Part shown: positions 38,671 to 48,159 of the stretch, in pieces | How positions within the stretch are numbered: the stretch's first letter is position 1 | Layout: the number at the start of each line of letters is the position of its first letter | NCBI RefSeq assembly: GCF_022968395.1 | Contig: NZ_JALJQZ010000001.1 | Location: 215,833 to 279,832, forward strand | DNA: 64,000 nucleotides | Direction of reading: 5' to 3' | DNA from: Affinirhizobium lemnae | GTDB taxonomy: Bacteria > Pseudomonadota > Alphaproteobacteria > Rhizobiales > Rhizobiaceae | Program-made: the position numbers and the translations under genes | The notes under the pieces: generated by a model | Databases searched by the model: none | Seen by the model: only the letters and a program-made list of their open reading frames with translations | What the model was told of the DNA's origin: nothing

Positions 38671-38875
38671 CCCCCCTCTGCCCTGCCGGGCATCTCCCCC
38701 TCAAGGGGGGAGATCGACTCGTGGTGAGCGCCGCGTACTCCCGCTGATCTCCCCCCTTGAGGGGGAGATGTCACGAAGTGACAGAGGGGGGTGCCGGGAC
38801 ATCAAGTTGGGGTTAGACGCCTGCTCCAAGTCTTCTCCCCCCTTGTGGGGGAGATGGGCGGCAGCCCAGAGGGGA
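38671..38875. repeat. Mosaic of GGGGGAGAT palindromes between hisS and hisZ
   Basis: Three related blocks. Block 1 (38671-38715) has ATCTCCCCCT-CA-AGGGGGGAGAT. Block 2 (38744-38792) is largely its inverse, GATCTCCCCCCTTGAGGGGG, followed by GTCAC-GAA-GTGAC. Block 3 (38830-38875) has CTCCCCCCTTGTGGGGGAGA. Such palindromes are widespread between genes in Rhizobiales. They could shape hisS-hisZ read-through; that is inference. Confidence 0.85.
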
Positions 38876-38898
38876 TCTTTCATGGAAGGCAGGCTGAT

Positions 38899-40023
38899 AT
38901 GCCACTGACCGACATGCCGGATTTTGCCGGGATCATTCTGGATGATTTCGCCACGCGCAATGCCACGCGGGTGGATACACCTGTCATTTTAGCCGCCGAA
39001 CCCTTTCTCGATATGGCGGGAGAGGATCTGCGGCGGCGGATCTTCCTGACGGAAAACGAGCGGGGCGAGAGCCTGTGTCTTCGCCCCGAATTCACCATTC
39101 CCGTCTGCCTGCGCCACATCGAAACGGCGACAGGCACGCCGAAGCGCTATTCCTATCTGGGGCAGGTGTTTCGCCAGCGCCGGGAAGGGGCCAACGAGTT
39201 CTACCAGGCAGGCATTGAGGATCTCGGCGAAAGGGATGCAGCCAGCGCCGATGCCCGCATCGTTGCCGATGCGCTGGGCTGCCTGCAAAAGGTTCTGCCG
39301 GACAAGGCTTTTGCCGTGACCATCGGGGATCAGGCCGTCTTCGAAGCGGTGGTGGCGGCCCTTGGCCTTCCCGCCGGCTGGCAGCGTCGGTTGGTTCGCG
39401 CCTTCGGCCAGACGGATCTGCTGGAAGCCATGATTGCGCGCCTGGCCAAGGCGCAACCCGTGGGGGGTCTGTCACCGGAGGTCGAGCTTCTGCTGGACAC
39501 CGGGGACGAGGCAGGGCTGGTGACGCATCTGACCAATGAGATGGACCGGACCGGCTACCTGACGAATGCCAGCCGTTCGCCGGAAGAAATCGTACGCCGT
39601 CTCAAGGAGAAGCGGCTGCTGGCGGGCGTTTCGCTGGACGCGACCAAGCTCGATGCCTTGAAGGAGTTCCTCTCCATCAATGTCTCGCTTCGCTATGCCC
39701 CGGGTGTGCTGGCGGATTTCGCGAAGTCTGCCAATCTCCCGCTGGAAAAAGCGATTGAAGGTTTCGATGCCCGCGTAGCGGCCCTTGGCAAAGCTGGCGC
39801 TTCACTGGCCGATATCACCTGGCGTGCAGCCTTCGGTCGTCCGCTGGACTACTACACGGGTCTTGTGTTCGAGATCACCGTGCGGGGCGGCCATGACGTG
39901 CTGGTGGGCGGCGGCCGTTATGACCGCATGCTGACCCTGCTCGGCGCAAAAGACCATATCCCGGCTGTCGGTTTTTCCATGTGGCTGGACCGGATTGAAA
40001 GATCTTTGGAGGTAACACGATGA
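38899..40023 (+). CDS. hisZ: ATP phosphoribosyltransferase regulatory subunit HisZ
   Basis: A HisRS-like regulatory subunit needed for activity and histidine feedback of the short-form HisG. The 374-residue protein keeps the synthetase-like core ([57 protein letters not shown]) but lacks the anticodon-binding domain. An AAGGCAGG site precedes the ATG at 38899; the longer frame to 38791 starts inside the repeat block. It overlaps hisG by 4 bp. Confidence 0.94.
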   Translation: MPLTDMPDFAGIILDDFATRNATRVDTPVILAAEPFLDMAGEDLRRRIFLTENERGESLCLRPEFTIPVCLRHIETATGTPKRYSYLGQVFRQRREGANEFYQAGIEDLGERDAASADARIVADALGCLQKVLPDKAFAVTIGDQAVFEAVVAALGLPAGWQRRLVRAFGQTDLLEAMIARLAKAQPVGGLSPEVELLLDTGDEAGLVTHLTNEMDRTGYLTNASRSPEEIVRRLKEKRLLAGVSLDATKLDALKEFLSINVSLRYAPGVLADFAKSANLPLEKAIEGFDARVAALGKAGASLADITWRAAFGRPLDYYTGLVFEITVRGGHDVLVGGGRYDRMLTLLGAKDHIPAVGFSMWLDRIERSLEVTR

Positions 40024-40715
40024 GCATCACCATCGGGCTTCCCTCCAAAGGCCGCATGAAGGACGATGCCTCCGCCATCTTCGAGCGGGCGGGCATGAAG
40101 ATCGTCGCCGTCGGCAATGACCGCTCCTATCGCGGTCGCGTCGAAGGCTTTGACGATGTGGAAATCGCTTTCCTCTCAGCCTCGGAGATCTCGCGCGAGA
40201 TCGGCAACGGCACGGTGGATTTCGGCGTGACCGGTGAGGATCTCGTCCGCGAAGGTCTGGCAGAAGCCGACAAGCGGGTGGAGATCGCAGCGCGCCTGGG
40301 CTTCGGCCATGCGGATGTCATCGTCGCTGTGCCGGACATTTGGCTCGATGTCGAAACCATGGCCGATCTCGGCGATGTGGCGGCGGAGTTTCGTGCCCGT
40401 CATGGCCGCCGTCTGGCGATTGCAACGAAGTATTGGCGGCTGACCCAGCAGCACTTCTCGTCGCAACACGGCATTCAATTGTATCGGATCGTGGAAAGCC
40501 TGGGCGCGACAGAAGGCGCGCCGGCAGCCGGACAGGCCGATATCATCGTGGACATCACAACGACCGGATCGACGCTGAAGGCCAATCATCTGAAGGTTCT
40601 TTCGGACGGCGTTATTCTTCGTTCCGAAGCCTGTCTCGTGCGCGCACGAAAGCCGGAGCATGAGGGCAATCCGACCGTTGCCCGTATTATCAAGGCCGTG
40701 CGAAGCGTTCTCTAA
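40020..40715 (+). CDS. hisG: ATP phosphoribosyltransferase catalytic subunit (short form)
   Basis: First enzyme of histidine synthesis: joins ATP and PRPP. The 231-residue short form lacks the C-terminal regulatory domain and so depends on HisZ, encoded immediately upstream with an ATGA overlap. Motifs: [13 protein letters not shown] at the N-terminus, [13 protein letters not shown], and the PRPP loop [19 protein letters not shown] strong terminator follows at 40740. Confidence 0.96.
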   Translation: MSITIGLPSKGRMKDDASAIFERAGMKIVAVGNDRSYRGRVEGFDDVEIAFLSASEISREIGNGTVDFGVTGEDLVREGLAEADKRVEIAARLGFGHADVIVAVPDIWLDVETMADLGDVAAEFRARHGRRLAIATKYWRLTQQHFSSQHGIQLYRIVESLGATEGAPAAGQADIIVDITTTGSTLKANHLKVLSDGVILRSEACLVRARKPEHEGNPTVARIIKAVRSVL

Positions 40716-40739
40716 ACCATTCTTGAATGCATGGAAAAA

Positions 40740-40772
40740 CCCGCCGGATCCTTGTCGATCCGGCGGGCTTTT
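40740..40772 (+). terminator. Rho-independent terminator after hisG
   Basis: Perfect 11-bp stem CCCGCCGGATC/GATCCGGCGGG (40740-40750, 40757-40767) with a 6-nt loop, followed by CTTTTTAT. It ends the hisS/hisZ-hisG unit and lies before the convergent DoxX gene. Confidence 0.92.
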
Positions 40773-40799
40773 TATGTGCCTTGGAGGTCAGGCGAAAGA

Positions 40800-41246
40800 T
40801 CAGGCCAGCGCTGGTTTTACGCCGCGACGGGCGTCGAGCGAGTAGGCGCCTGCGCCGACAGTGGCAAGCAGCAGATATGCGCCAGCGAGCGTGAAGTTCT
40901 TCATCATCATGATCTGGTTCAGCGTGTTCAGCCAGCCGAGAGCGGCTTCAGGCCAGCCCGGAACGGCAATCGTGCCGGAATGGAAGACAGCGCCGGTGAA
41001 TATGCAGAATGCGGCAAGCGCAAAGCCCGTGAGTTTGGTCTGGAAGCCAACCAGGACGAAGAGGCCAGCAACCAGTTCGAAAGCGCCAGCCAGATAGGCA
41101 AGAGGCGTTGCAGCAGGAAGACCAGCCCCAGTGATCATGCCAGCTGTTCCTGAAGGATCGGCCAGCTTTCCAAATCCAGCGGTTATGAAGATGAAGGAGA
41201 GGAGGATGCGCGCAACAAGGATCAGCGCATTGTTGGTCGAGGACAT
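40800..41246 (-). CDS. DoxX family membrane protein
   Basis: A 148-residue integral membrane protein with four hydrophobic segments. ARILLSFIFITAGFGKLADPSG near the N-terminus and AGAFELVAGLFVLVGFQTKLTG are typical DoxX features. Some DoxX proteins take part in thiol or redox stress systems; no partner is evident here. ATG 41246 is chosen over 41339 because it begins the conserved region. Confidence 0.87.
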   Translation of the reverse strand: MSSTNNALILVARILLSFIFITAGFGKLADPSGTAGMITGAGLPAATPLAYLAGAFELVAGLFVLVGFQTKLTGFALAAFCIFTGAVFHSGTIAVPGWPEAALGWLNTLNQIMMMKNFTLAGAYLLLATVGAGAYSLDARRGVKPALA

Positions 41247-41492
41247 AGATAGACTCCAGAGAAGGCCTTGGGAGGCGTTAAATTGTATGGAGTGACTATG
41301 CGCCAGATTATCGCGCCGAGAAAGATGAACGAACGGCAACGAATTGTTCGATATTAACGAACAACAATTCCGTGATCGGAACGGGATGGCCCCGGCCGCG
41401 TTTATACCGCAAACCTGAATACTGATTTCATCTCACATTCAGGCGGCGCTGGGCAACCTGCGCCTCAGACACAAGCGTCGGAAGGAAACACC

Positions 41493-41807
41493 ATGAAGAA
41501 AATCATTATCAGCGCGCTGGCCCTCGTCATGGCCTCTTCGGTTCCGGTCTTCGCACAGACCTATCGTTCCGAAGCGCGCGAATATCGTCAGGAGCAGCGC
41601 ATTCATCGCGCCCTGCGCCAGGGTGAGTTGACGCCGCGGGAGGCGCAACGTCTGATCCAGCAGCAGCGCAGGATCGATCGTGCCCAGGCGCGCGCAGGGC
41701 GTGATGGCTATGTGACGCGGCAGGAGCGCCGCAAGATCGAGCGCATGCAGGATCGTGCGTCACGCAATATCTACCAGAAGAGCAACAATGGCCGCGGCTA
41801 TTACTAG
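41493..41807 (+). CDS. Small secreted hypothetical protein, Arg/Gln-rich
   Basis: A 104-residue protein with a clear signal peptide (MKKIIISALALVMASSVPVFA). The mature region is strongly helical and Arg/Gln/Glu-rich (YRQEQRIHRALRQGELTPRE, AQRLIQQQRRIDRAQ). Rhizobial proteins of this sort are common and uncharacterised. Its TAG stop codon coincides with the first bases of the MITE-like repeat at 41805. Confidence 0.75.
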   Translation: MKKIIISALALVMASSVPVFAQTYRSEAREYRQEQRIHRALRQGELTPREAQRLIQQQRRIDRAQARAGRDGYVTRQERRKIERMQDRASRNIYQKSNNGRGYY

Positions 41808-42078
41808 AGCGCTTCAGGGTTAAATGGAAACAGTTCTGTTTGAGAGGGCGGGAGCAGATGCGAGGAGAAGGGCGCGTGTCGTAGCCTCAGCATACGGCCA
41901 AGCCCTGCGACAAAGCAGATGACCCGCCATCTCAAACCCGGAGGGCCGGATCATTTTCAGCCATTACCTGCGGCTTTGGTCTCGACCGTACCTTGCGGGT
42001 ATGCCCTTCGCCAAAAGCCTTGATCCTGACTGAAACCGATCACGGCAGAACGATTCCATTTAGCCCTGAAACGCTCTA
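41805..42078. mobile_element. MITE-like element with terminal inverted repeats, copy 1
   Basis: A 274-bp non-coding element. Its ends are inverted repeats of about 35 bp: the left end TAGAGCGCTTCAGGGTTAAA matches the reverse complement of the right end, TAGAGCGTTTCAGGGCTAAA, with few differences. Both ends carry TA, as in IS630/mariner-type MITEs. The right 93 bp recur, inverted and with very few differences, at 63906-64000. No open frame encodes a transposase. Confidence 0.82.
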
Positions 42079-42105
42079 AGGCGTCGCGTTGACAGTGCTG
42101 AATGC

Positions 42106-42131
42106 AAAAAGGGCGGCCTTTCGAGCCGCCC
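42106..42131 (-). terminator. Rho-independent terminator of groESL
   Basis: On the minus strand, stem GGGCGGC/GCCGCCC (42125-42131 with 42111-42117) and a 7-nt loop, followed by five T residues (AAAAA at 42106-42110 on the plus strand). It lies just after the groEL stop. Confidence 0.9.
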
Positions 42132-42163
42132 TTTCCGTATTCCAGATGCTGGAAGGCTTGGAC

Positions 42164-43804
<1,641 letters not shown>

Positions 43805-43873
43805 TTAAAACTCCTCTGAGCGGTTACAGCTCACTGTCGTTCAATCTTGTGATGGATAACGTCCCGACTGAAA

Positions 43874-44170
43874 TCAGCCGATGATGCCCATGATGTCGGC
43901 TTCCTTCATGATCAGAAGGTCTTCGCCGTTGAGCTTTACTTCCGTGCCGGACCACTTGCCGAACAGGACGCGATCACCAACCTTGACGTCAAGCGCGACA
44001 ACCTTGCCGGACTCGTCACGAGCGCCGGAACCAACAGCGACGATTTCGCCTTCCTGCGGCTTTTCCTTGGCGGTGTCTGGAATGATGATGCCACCCTTCG
44101 TCTTCTCTTCAGATTCGACGCGACGAACGACAACGCGGTCGTGCAGCGGGCGGAAATTGGTGCTTGCCAT
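43874..44170 (-). CDS. groES: 10 kDa co-chaperonin GroES
   Basis: The 98-residue lid subunit of the GroEL chamber. N-terminal [19 protein letters not shown] and the mobile loop [13 protein letters not shown] are diagnostic, as is [16 protein letters not shown] near the C-terminus. First gene of the groESL operon; the leader contains a CIRCE inverted repeat and an RpoH-like promoter. Confidence 0.98.
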   Translation of the reverse strand: MASTNFRPLHDRVVVRRVESEEKTKGGIIIPDTAKEKPQEGEIVAVGSGARDESGKVVALDVKVGDRVLFGKWSGTEVKLNGEDLLIMKEADIMGIIG

Positions 44171-44225
44171 TGTCTAATCCCTCGATCAAATGACATTGAC
44201 GGGTTTGAAGCCCGTATCATTGTTG

Positions 44226-44252
44226 TTAGCACTCACTCTGTACGAGTGCTAG
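44226..44252 (-). promoter_or_regulatory. CIRCE operator (HrcA-binding site)
   Basis: Inverted repeat TTAGCACTC-N9-GAGTGCTAG, matching the CIRCE consensus TTAGCACTC-N9-GAGTGCTAA at all but the last base. It lies 56 bp upstream of groES and directly downstream of the predicted promoter, the usual site for HrcA repression of groESL. Confidence 0.95.
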
Positions 44253-44260
44253 CGGCGAAC

Positions 44261-44289
44261 AGATAAGATTGAGCTGCGGCTGAGTCAAG
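44261..44289 (-). promoter_or_regulatory. Predicted groESL promoter (RpoH-like / sigma70-like)
   Basis: On the minus strand CTTGAC (44284-44289) and TTATCT within CTTATCT (44261-44267) are separated by 17 bp, resembling the alphaproteobacterial heat-shock sigma consensus (CTTG, then CYTATNT). The transcript would start just before CIRCE. Inferred from position and consensus only. Confidence 0.65.
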
Positions 44290-44349
44290 AACGGGTTTCG
44301 TAAAAAATTGGCCGATTCTGAACGTCTTCCTGCTTCCTCGAAACCCGTG

Positions 44350-45672
44350 ATGGAAACTCCGGCGCAAACCCCTGAATTCTCGGAGGTTCTGCGGGTCTTC
44401 GCCCGTATCGGCCTGTTGAGTTTCGGTGGTCCAGCCGGTCAGATCGCGATGTTGCACAAGGCTGTGGTGGAAGAAAGGCAGTGGCTTTCAGAGGAAAGAT
44501 TTCTGCATGCCTTGAGCTATTGCATGCTGCTTCCCGGACCGGAAGCGCAGCAGCTTGCCACCTATATCGGCTGGCTCGTCAAGGGTGTGCGTGGCGGCAT
44601 CCTGGCCGGACTCCTCTTCGTACTTCCCGGTCTCGCCGTCATGATCGGCCTTTCCACAGCCTATGCGCTATATCAACAGACCGATTGGCTGACGGGTCTC
44701 TTTTTTGGCCTCAAGGCTGCGGTGCTTGCCATCGTGGTCCAGGCGCTGGTTCGGCTCTCGGCGCGAACATTGAAATCAGGCTTTCATATCGCGCTTGCGG
44801 TCGGCGCCTTCCTCGCTCTCTTCGTTCTGGATCTGCCGTTTCCGCTTGTGGTTCTCGGCGCGGGCCTTCTCGGTTACTGGCGAAGCCGGTTCACCGCTCC
44901 CGTCACTCCGTCGATCGATGCAGGGGTAGGGCAGCCTGCTCTGGCATCCCAGATTTTGTCCCTGCTGTTCTGGGTTGCAATCTGGCAATCGCCGCTGCTG
45001 ATCCTCTGGCTCGTCGATGGTTTCGAACCCTTGGCGACCCTGTTTGGCTTTTTCTCGCGGATGGCCCTGGTCACATTCGGGGGCGCGTATGCGGTGCTTG
45101 CCTATGTGGCGCAGGTTGTCGTCCAGGATTACGGATGGCTGAAGCCGGGTGAGATGGTCGATGGTCTGGCGCTGGCGGAAACGACGCCCGGCCCGCTTGT
45201 CCTCGTCCTGTCCCATATCGGCTATCTCGTCGGCTTCAGAACGGTGAACGGCATCGATCCGGTGATCGGCGGTATTCTGGGTGCGTTTCTGGCCGCCTGG
45301 GCGACCTTCGTGCCGAGCTTCCTCTGGATTTTTGCAGGCGCCCCCTACATCGAACGTCTGCGCGGCCATGCCCGCATGTCCGCGGCGCTGTCGGCCATCG
45401 CGGCAGCGGTTGTCGGCGTGATCTGCAATCTGGCGCTCTGGTTCGGCTTGCACGTGCTTTTCAAGGAAATGCATCGCATACCGCTCTTGCCGCCCATGCC
45501 GGGAAAGGATGCGTCGGGCCTTCTTGTGCCGGTTCTATCGTCCCTTGATCCGGCGGCCCTCGCACTGTTTCTGGTTTCCGCATTTCTTTTGATCCGTATG
45601 CAGGCTGGAATGGTGAAAGTGCTGGCCTTCTGTGCGCTGGCGGGCGTCGTCTGGCAGGTATTTACAAGCTGA
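44350..45672 (+). CDS. chrA: Chromate efflux transporter ChrA
   Basis: A 440-residue inner-membrane transporter with two tandem CHR domains: the first has LSFGGPAGQIAMLH and LLPGPEAQQLATYIGW, the second has VTFGGAYAVLAYVAQ and ETTPGPLVLVLSHIGYLVG. This duplicated architecture is the long-chain ChrA type, which exports chromate. ATG 44350 is preferred; a TTG at 44308 is an alternative. It is divergent from groES. No chrB regulator lies beside it. Confidence 0.88.
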   Translation: METPAQTPEFSEVLRVFARIGLLSFGGPAGQIAMLHKAVVEERQWLSEERFLHALSYCMLLPGPEAQQLATYIGWLVKGVRGGILAGLLFVLPGLAVMIGLSTAYALYQQTDWLTGLFFGLKAAVLAIVVQALVRLSARTLKSGFHIALAVGAFLALFVLDLPFPLVVLGAGLLGYWRSRFTAPVTPSIDAGVGQPALASQILSLLFWVAIWQSPLLILWLVDGFEPLATLFGFFSRMALVTFGGAYAVLAYVAQVVVQDYGWLKPGEMVDGLALAETTPGPLVLVLSHIGYLVGFRTVNGIDPVIGGILGAFLAAWATFVPSFLWIFAGAPYIERLRGHARMSAALSAIAAAVVGVICNLALWFGLHVLFKEMHRIPLLPPMPGKDASGLLVPVLSSLDPAALALFLVSAFLLIRMQAGMVKVLAFCALAGVVWQVFTS

Positions 45673-45789
45673 ACCAATCCGGCCACGCGTATCATGAACA
45701 CACTGGCATCATTCGGCTTGACTGAAACTCCTTGCCAAGCCGGTCCGGCTTTGCCATGTCAGCACCAGTAGTTTTCATGAAAAGACCGG

Positions 45790-46644
45790 ATGACCATGGC
45801 AGACCGCATCAAGACCCTCGGTGAAATCACAACCGGCTACGAGCTGATCCTCTCCGATGTCTGGGGTGTTCTGCATAACGGGGTGGATGCTTTTCCTGCC
45901 GCCTGCACGGCGCTGGAAGAAGCGCGCAAGGCCGGTCTCACCGTTGTTCTCATTACCAATTCGCCGCGCCCGGCGCCGGGTGTCATCGACCAGCTGCGCG
46001 TGCTGGGGGTTCCCGACAGCGCCTATGACCGGATCGTCACCTCCGGCGATGTGACCCGCAAGCTGATCGCCGAAGGCCCGAAAAACGTGTTTCTGCTCGG
46101 CCCGGAGCGCGACATGCCGCTGTTCGAGGGGCTCGATGTGAACGTGACCGGCGAGGCGGATGCGGAGGCAATCGTCTGCACCGGCTTCTTCGATGACGAG
46201 AAGGAAGTGCCGGAAGACTATCACGACATGCTGGTGCGCTTCGTTGAGAAGGGCGCGCCTCTCATTTGCGCCAATCCGGATCTGGTCGTCGAGCGTGGCC
46301 ACCGCATCATTCCGTGTGCCGGTGCCGTTGCCGCCTATTTCGAACAGCTGGGCGGTTCCACCCGCATTGCCGGCAAGCCCCATTCGCCGATCTATGAGGC
46401 CGCCCTTGCGGCAGCGCGCGAGGTGAGGGGCGAAATCGACCTCGCCAAGGTCATTGCCGTGGGCGACGGCATGCCGACCGACGTGAAGGGCGCCTTGAGC
46501 TATGGTCTCGACCTGCTCTACGTCTCTGGCGGTATTCACGCCGCTGAATATACGGTCAATGGCCAGACGGACGAGGCGATCCTCAATGCTTACCTGAAGC
46601 GGGAAGGGGCGACGCCGAAATGGTGGATGCCGCGGCTGGCTTAG
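45790..46644 (+). CDS. HAD-IIA family hydrolase (TIGR01459-type)
   Basis: A 284-residue phosphatase-like protein of the NagD/HAD-IIA class. Motif I is LILSDVWGVLHNG (Asp about residue 23), motif II is VVLITNSPRPAPG and the C-terminal motif is IAVGDGMPTDVKGA. The first motif has the DxWG form typical of the TIGR01459 subgroup in alphaproteobacteria. The substrate is unknown. It lies 14 bp before ribF and may be co-transcribed, which suggests, weakly, a link to flavin metabolism. Confidence 0.88.
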   Translation: MTMADRIKTLGEITTGYELILSDVWGVLHNGVDAFPAACTALEEARKAGLTVVLITNSPRPAPGVIDQLRVLGVPDSAYDRIVTSGDVTRKLIAEGPKNVFLLGPERDMPLFEGLDVNVTGEADAEAIVCTGFFDDEKEVPEDYHDMLVRFVEKGAPLICANPDLVVERGHRIIPCAGAVAAYFEQLGGSTRIAGKPHSPIYEAALAAAREVRGEIDLAKVIAVGDGMPTDVKGALSYGLDLLYVSGGIHAAEYTVNGQTDEAILNAYLKREGATPKWWMPRLA

Positions 46645-46658
46645 TGGGTGCCTGAACG

Positions 46659-47639
46659 ATGACCGTGTTTCACCGAAACGAGAAGAAAGAGCCGCTGCCC
46701 GATAGCCTGAAGGGTGGTGTCGTGGCGATCGGAAACTTCGATGGCGTGCATCGCGGCCACCGCAGCGTGCTCGAACGCGCACTTGAGATCGCTGAACAGC
46801 GCGGTGTGCCCGCACTGGTTTTGACCTTCGAGCCGCATCCACGCACGCTGTTCAAGCCGGACCAGCCGGTTTTTCGGCTCACCCCTGCGCCGCTGAAGGC
46901 GCGACTTCTGGAGGCCATGGGCTTCCGCTCGGTCATCGAATATCCGTTCGATGCGGAATTTTCCAAGCGTTCCGCCGAGGAATTCGTGCAGTCTGTTCTG
47001 AGCGATTGGCTGCAGGCCAGTTCCGTGGTCACCGGCTTTGATTTCCATTTCGGCCGTGGCCGCGAGGGCGGTCCCGCATTTCTCATGGATGCGGGTCGAC
47101 GCTACGGTTTCGATGTGTCGCTTGTTGATGCTTTCCGCGACGAAAATGCCGAGGTGGTTTCATCCAGCCGCATTCGGGACCTGCTGATTGCGGGCGATGT
47201 TGCCGAGGCTGCCGGACTTCTCGGCTATCGCTACACGGTGGAAGCCGAAGTGGTGCATGGCGAAAAACTGGGCCGCACCCTGGGCTATCCCACGGCCAAT
47301 ATGCGCATAGCACCCGAAGCTGGCCTGAAGCCGGGGATTTATGCCGTGCGCTTCCGTCGTGCAGACGGCACCATTCATGATGGTGTCGCGAGCTATGGCC
47401 GCCGCCCCACGGTGACGGATAACGGTGCGCCGCTGCTGGAAACCTTTGTGTTCGATTTTTCCGGCAGTCTGTACGGCGAAATCTGTGCCGTTTCCTTCTT
47501 CGGCTATCTGCGCCCGGAACTGAAATTCGATGGGCTCGATCCCCTGGTGGAGCAGATGAAGCGGGATGAGGAAGAGGCTCGCGCGCTGCTGGCTGGTGTC
47601 CAGCCGCTTGGTCCCGTAGATCGTGTCATTGCGTTTTGA
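46659..47639 (+). CDS. ribF: Bifunctional riboflavin kinase / FAD synthetase
   Basis: Makes FMN from riboflavin and then FAD. 326 residues. The N-terminal FMN adenylyltransferase part has VVAIGNFDGVHRGHRSVL (nucleotidyl-transferase motif) and VVTGFDFHFGRGREG; the C-terminal riboflavin kinase part has HGEKLGRTLGYPTANM and GVASYGRRPTV. Full length and intact. It is preceded by the HAD-IIA gene. Confidence 0.95.
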   Translation: MTVFHRNEKKEPLPDSLKGGVVAIGNFDGVHRGHRSVLERALEIAEQRGVPALVLTFEPHPRTLFKPDQPVFRLTPAPLKARLLEAMGFRSVIEYPFDAEFSKRSAEEFVQSVLSDWLQASSVVTGFDFHFGRGREGGPAFLMDAGRRYGFDVSLVDAFRDENAEVVSSSRIRDLLIAGDVAEAAGLLGYRYTVEAEVVHGEKLGRTLGYPTANMRIAPEAGLKPGIYAVRFRRADGTIHDGVASYGRRPTVTDNGAPLLETFVFDFSGSLYGEICAVSFFGYLRPELKFDGLDPLVEQMKRDEEEARALLAGVQPLGPVDRVIAF

Positions 47640-47682
47640 CTTGCCGCTCCTTCATTGAAACTCCTGTCAGGAAACCAGATCC

Positions 47683-47922
47683 ATGGCCTCTACACCGCGC
47701 AGACCGGTCAACCCGATGGAGGCCGCCGAAGCCCTGTTCAAGCCCGCCAAGAAGCAGGCTGCACCTGCAGTTGAGCGCCGCTCTCCGCCCAAGGTGAAGG
47801 AAATGGTCTCGATCAAGCTCGACAGCGACGTGCTTGAGCATTTCCAGAATGATGGCCCCGGTTGGCAAGAGCGCATCAATGATGCTCTTCGCGCCGTGGT
47901 GGACGCACAGAAGGGTGAGTAG
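47683..47922 (+). CDS. BrnA-like antitoxin family protein, orphan
   Basis: A 79-residue protein. Its C-terminal half, KEMVSIKLDSDVLEHFQNDGPGWQERIN, fits the BrnA/DUF4415 ribbon-helix-helix pattern (VSIRLD-DVLE-F---G-GWQ-RIN--LR). BrnA normally pairs with the BrnT ribonuclease toxin, encoded just upstream; here the upstream gene is ribF and no BrnT frame is visible on either side. It may be a DNA-binding protein of separate function. Confidence 0.75.
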   Translation: MASTPRRPVNPMEAAEALFKPAKKQAAPAVERRSPPKVKEMVSIKLDSDVLEHFQNDGPGWQERINDALRAVVDAQKGE

Positions 47923-48159
47923 AATATCCCGGACGGCGCCCTCGCAAGCCCCTTTTCTTTATGGCGAAAAACCCCTAAAGAACCGGGCATCATGAAAGTT
48001 TTTGCTGCGGCCTCCTTGAAGCGAATTATCGGCCCGGCCTTTCCAGCCGCCTGAACGGTAGCGGAAAGGTCCGGGTTTTCCGTGCTGGTTCCAGCGCGAC
48101 GTGCCGCCAGTTTCCTTATCCTGCGACCGACCGAGCGTCGCTTTTCCGATGGCTGATCC

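Noticed and set aside
38671..38875. CRISPR array in the hisS-hisZ gap
   Set aside because: The repeated units are palindromes of differing orientation and spacing, without regular spacers.
41805..42078. Structured non-coding RNA gene between the small secreted protein and groEL
   Set aside because: The inverted ends and the second copy at 63906 favour a dispersed mobile repeat.
47683..47922. Complete BrnT-BrnA toxin-antitoxin pair
   Set aside because: No toxin gene is present upstream or downstream.
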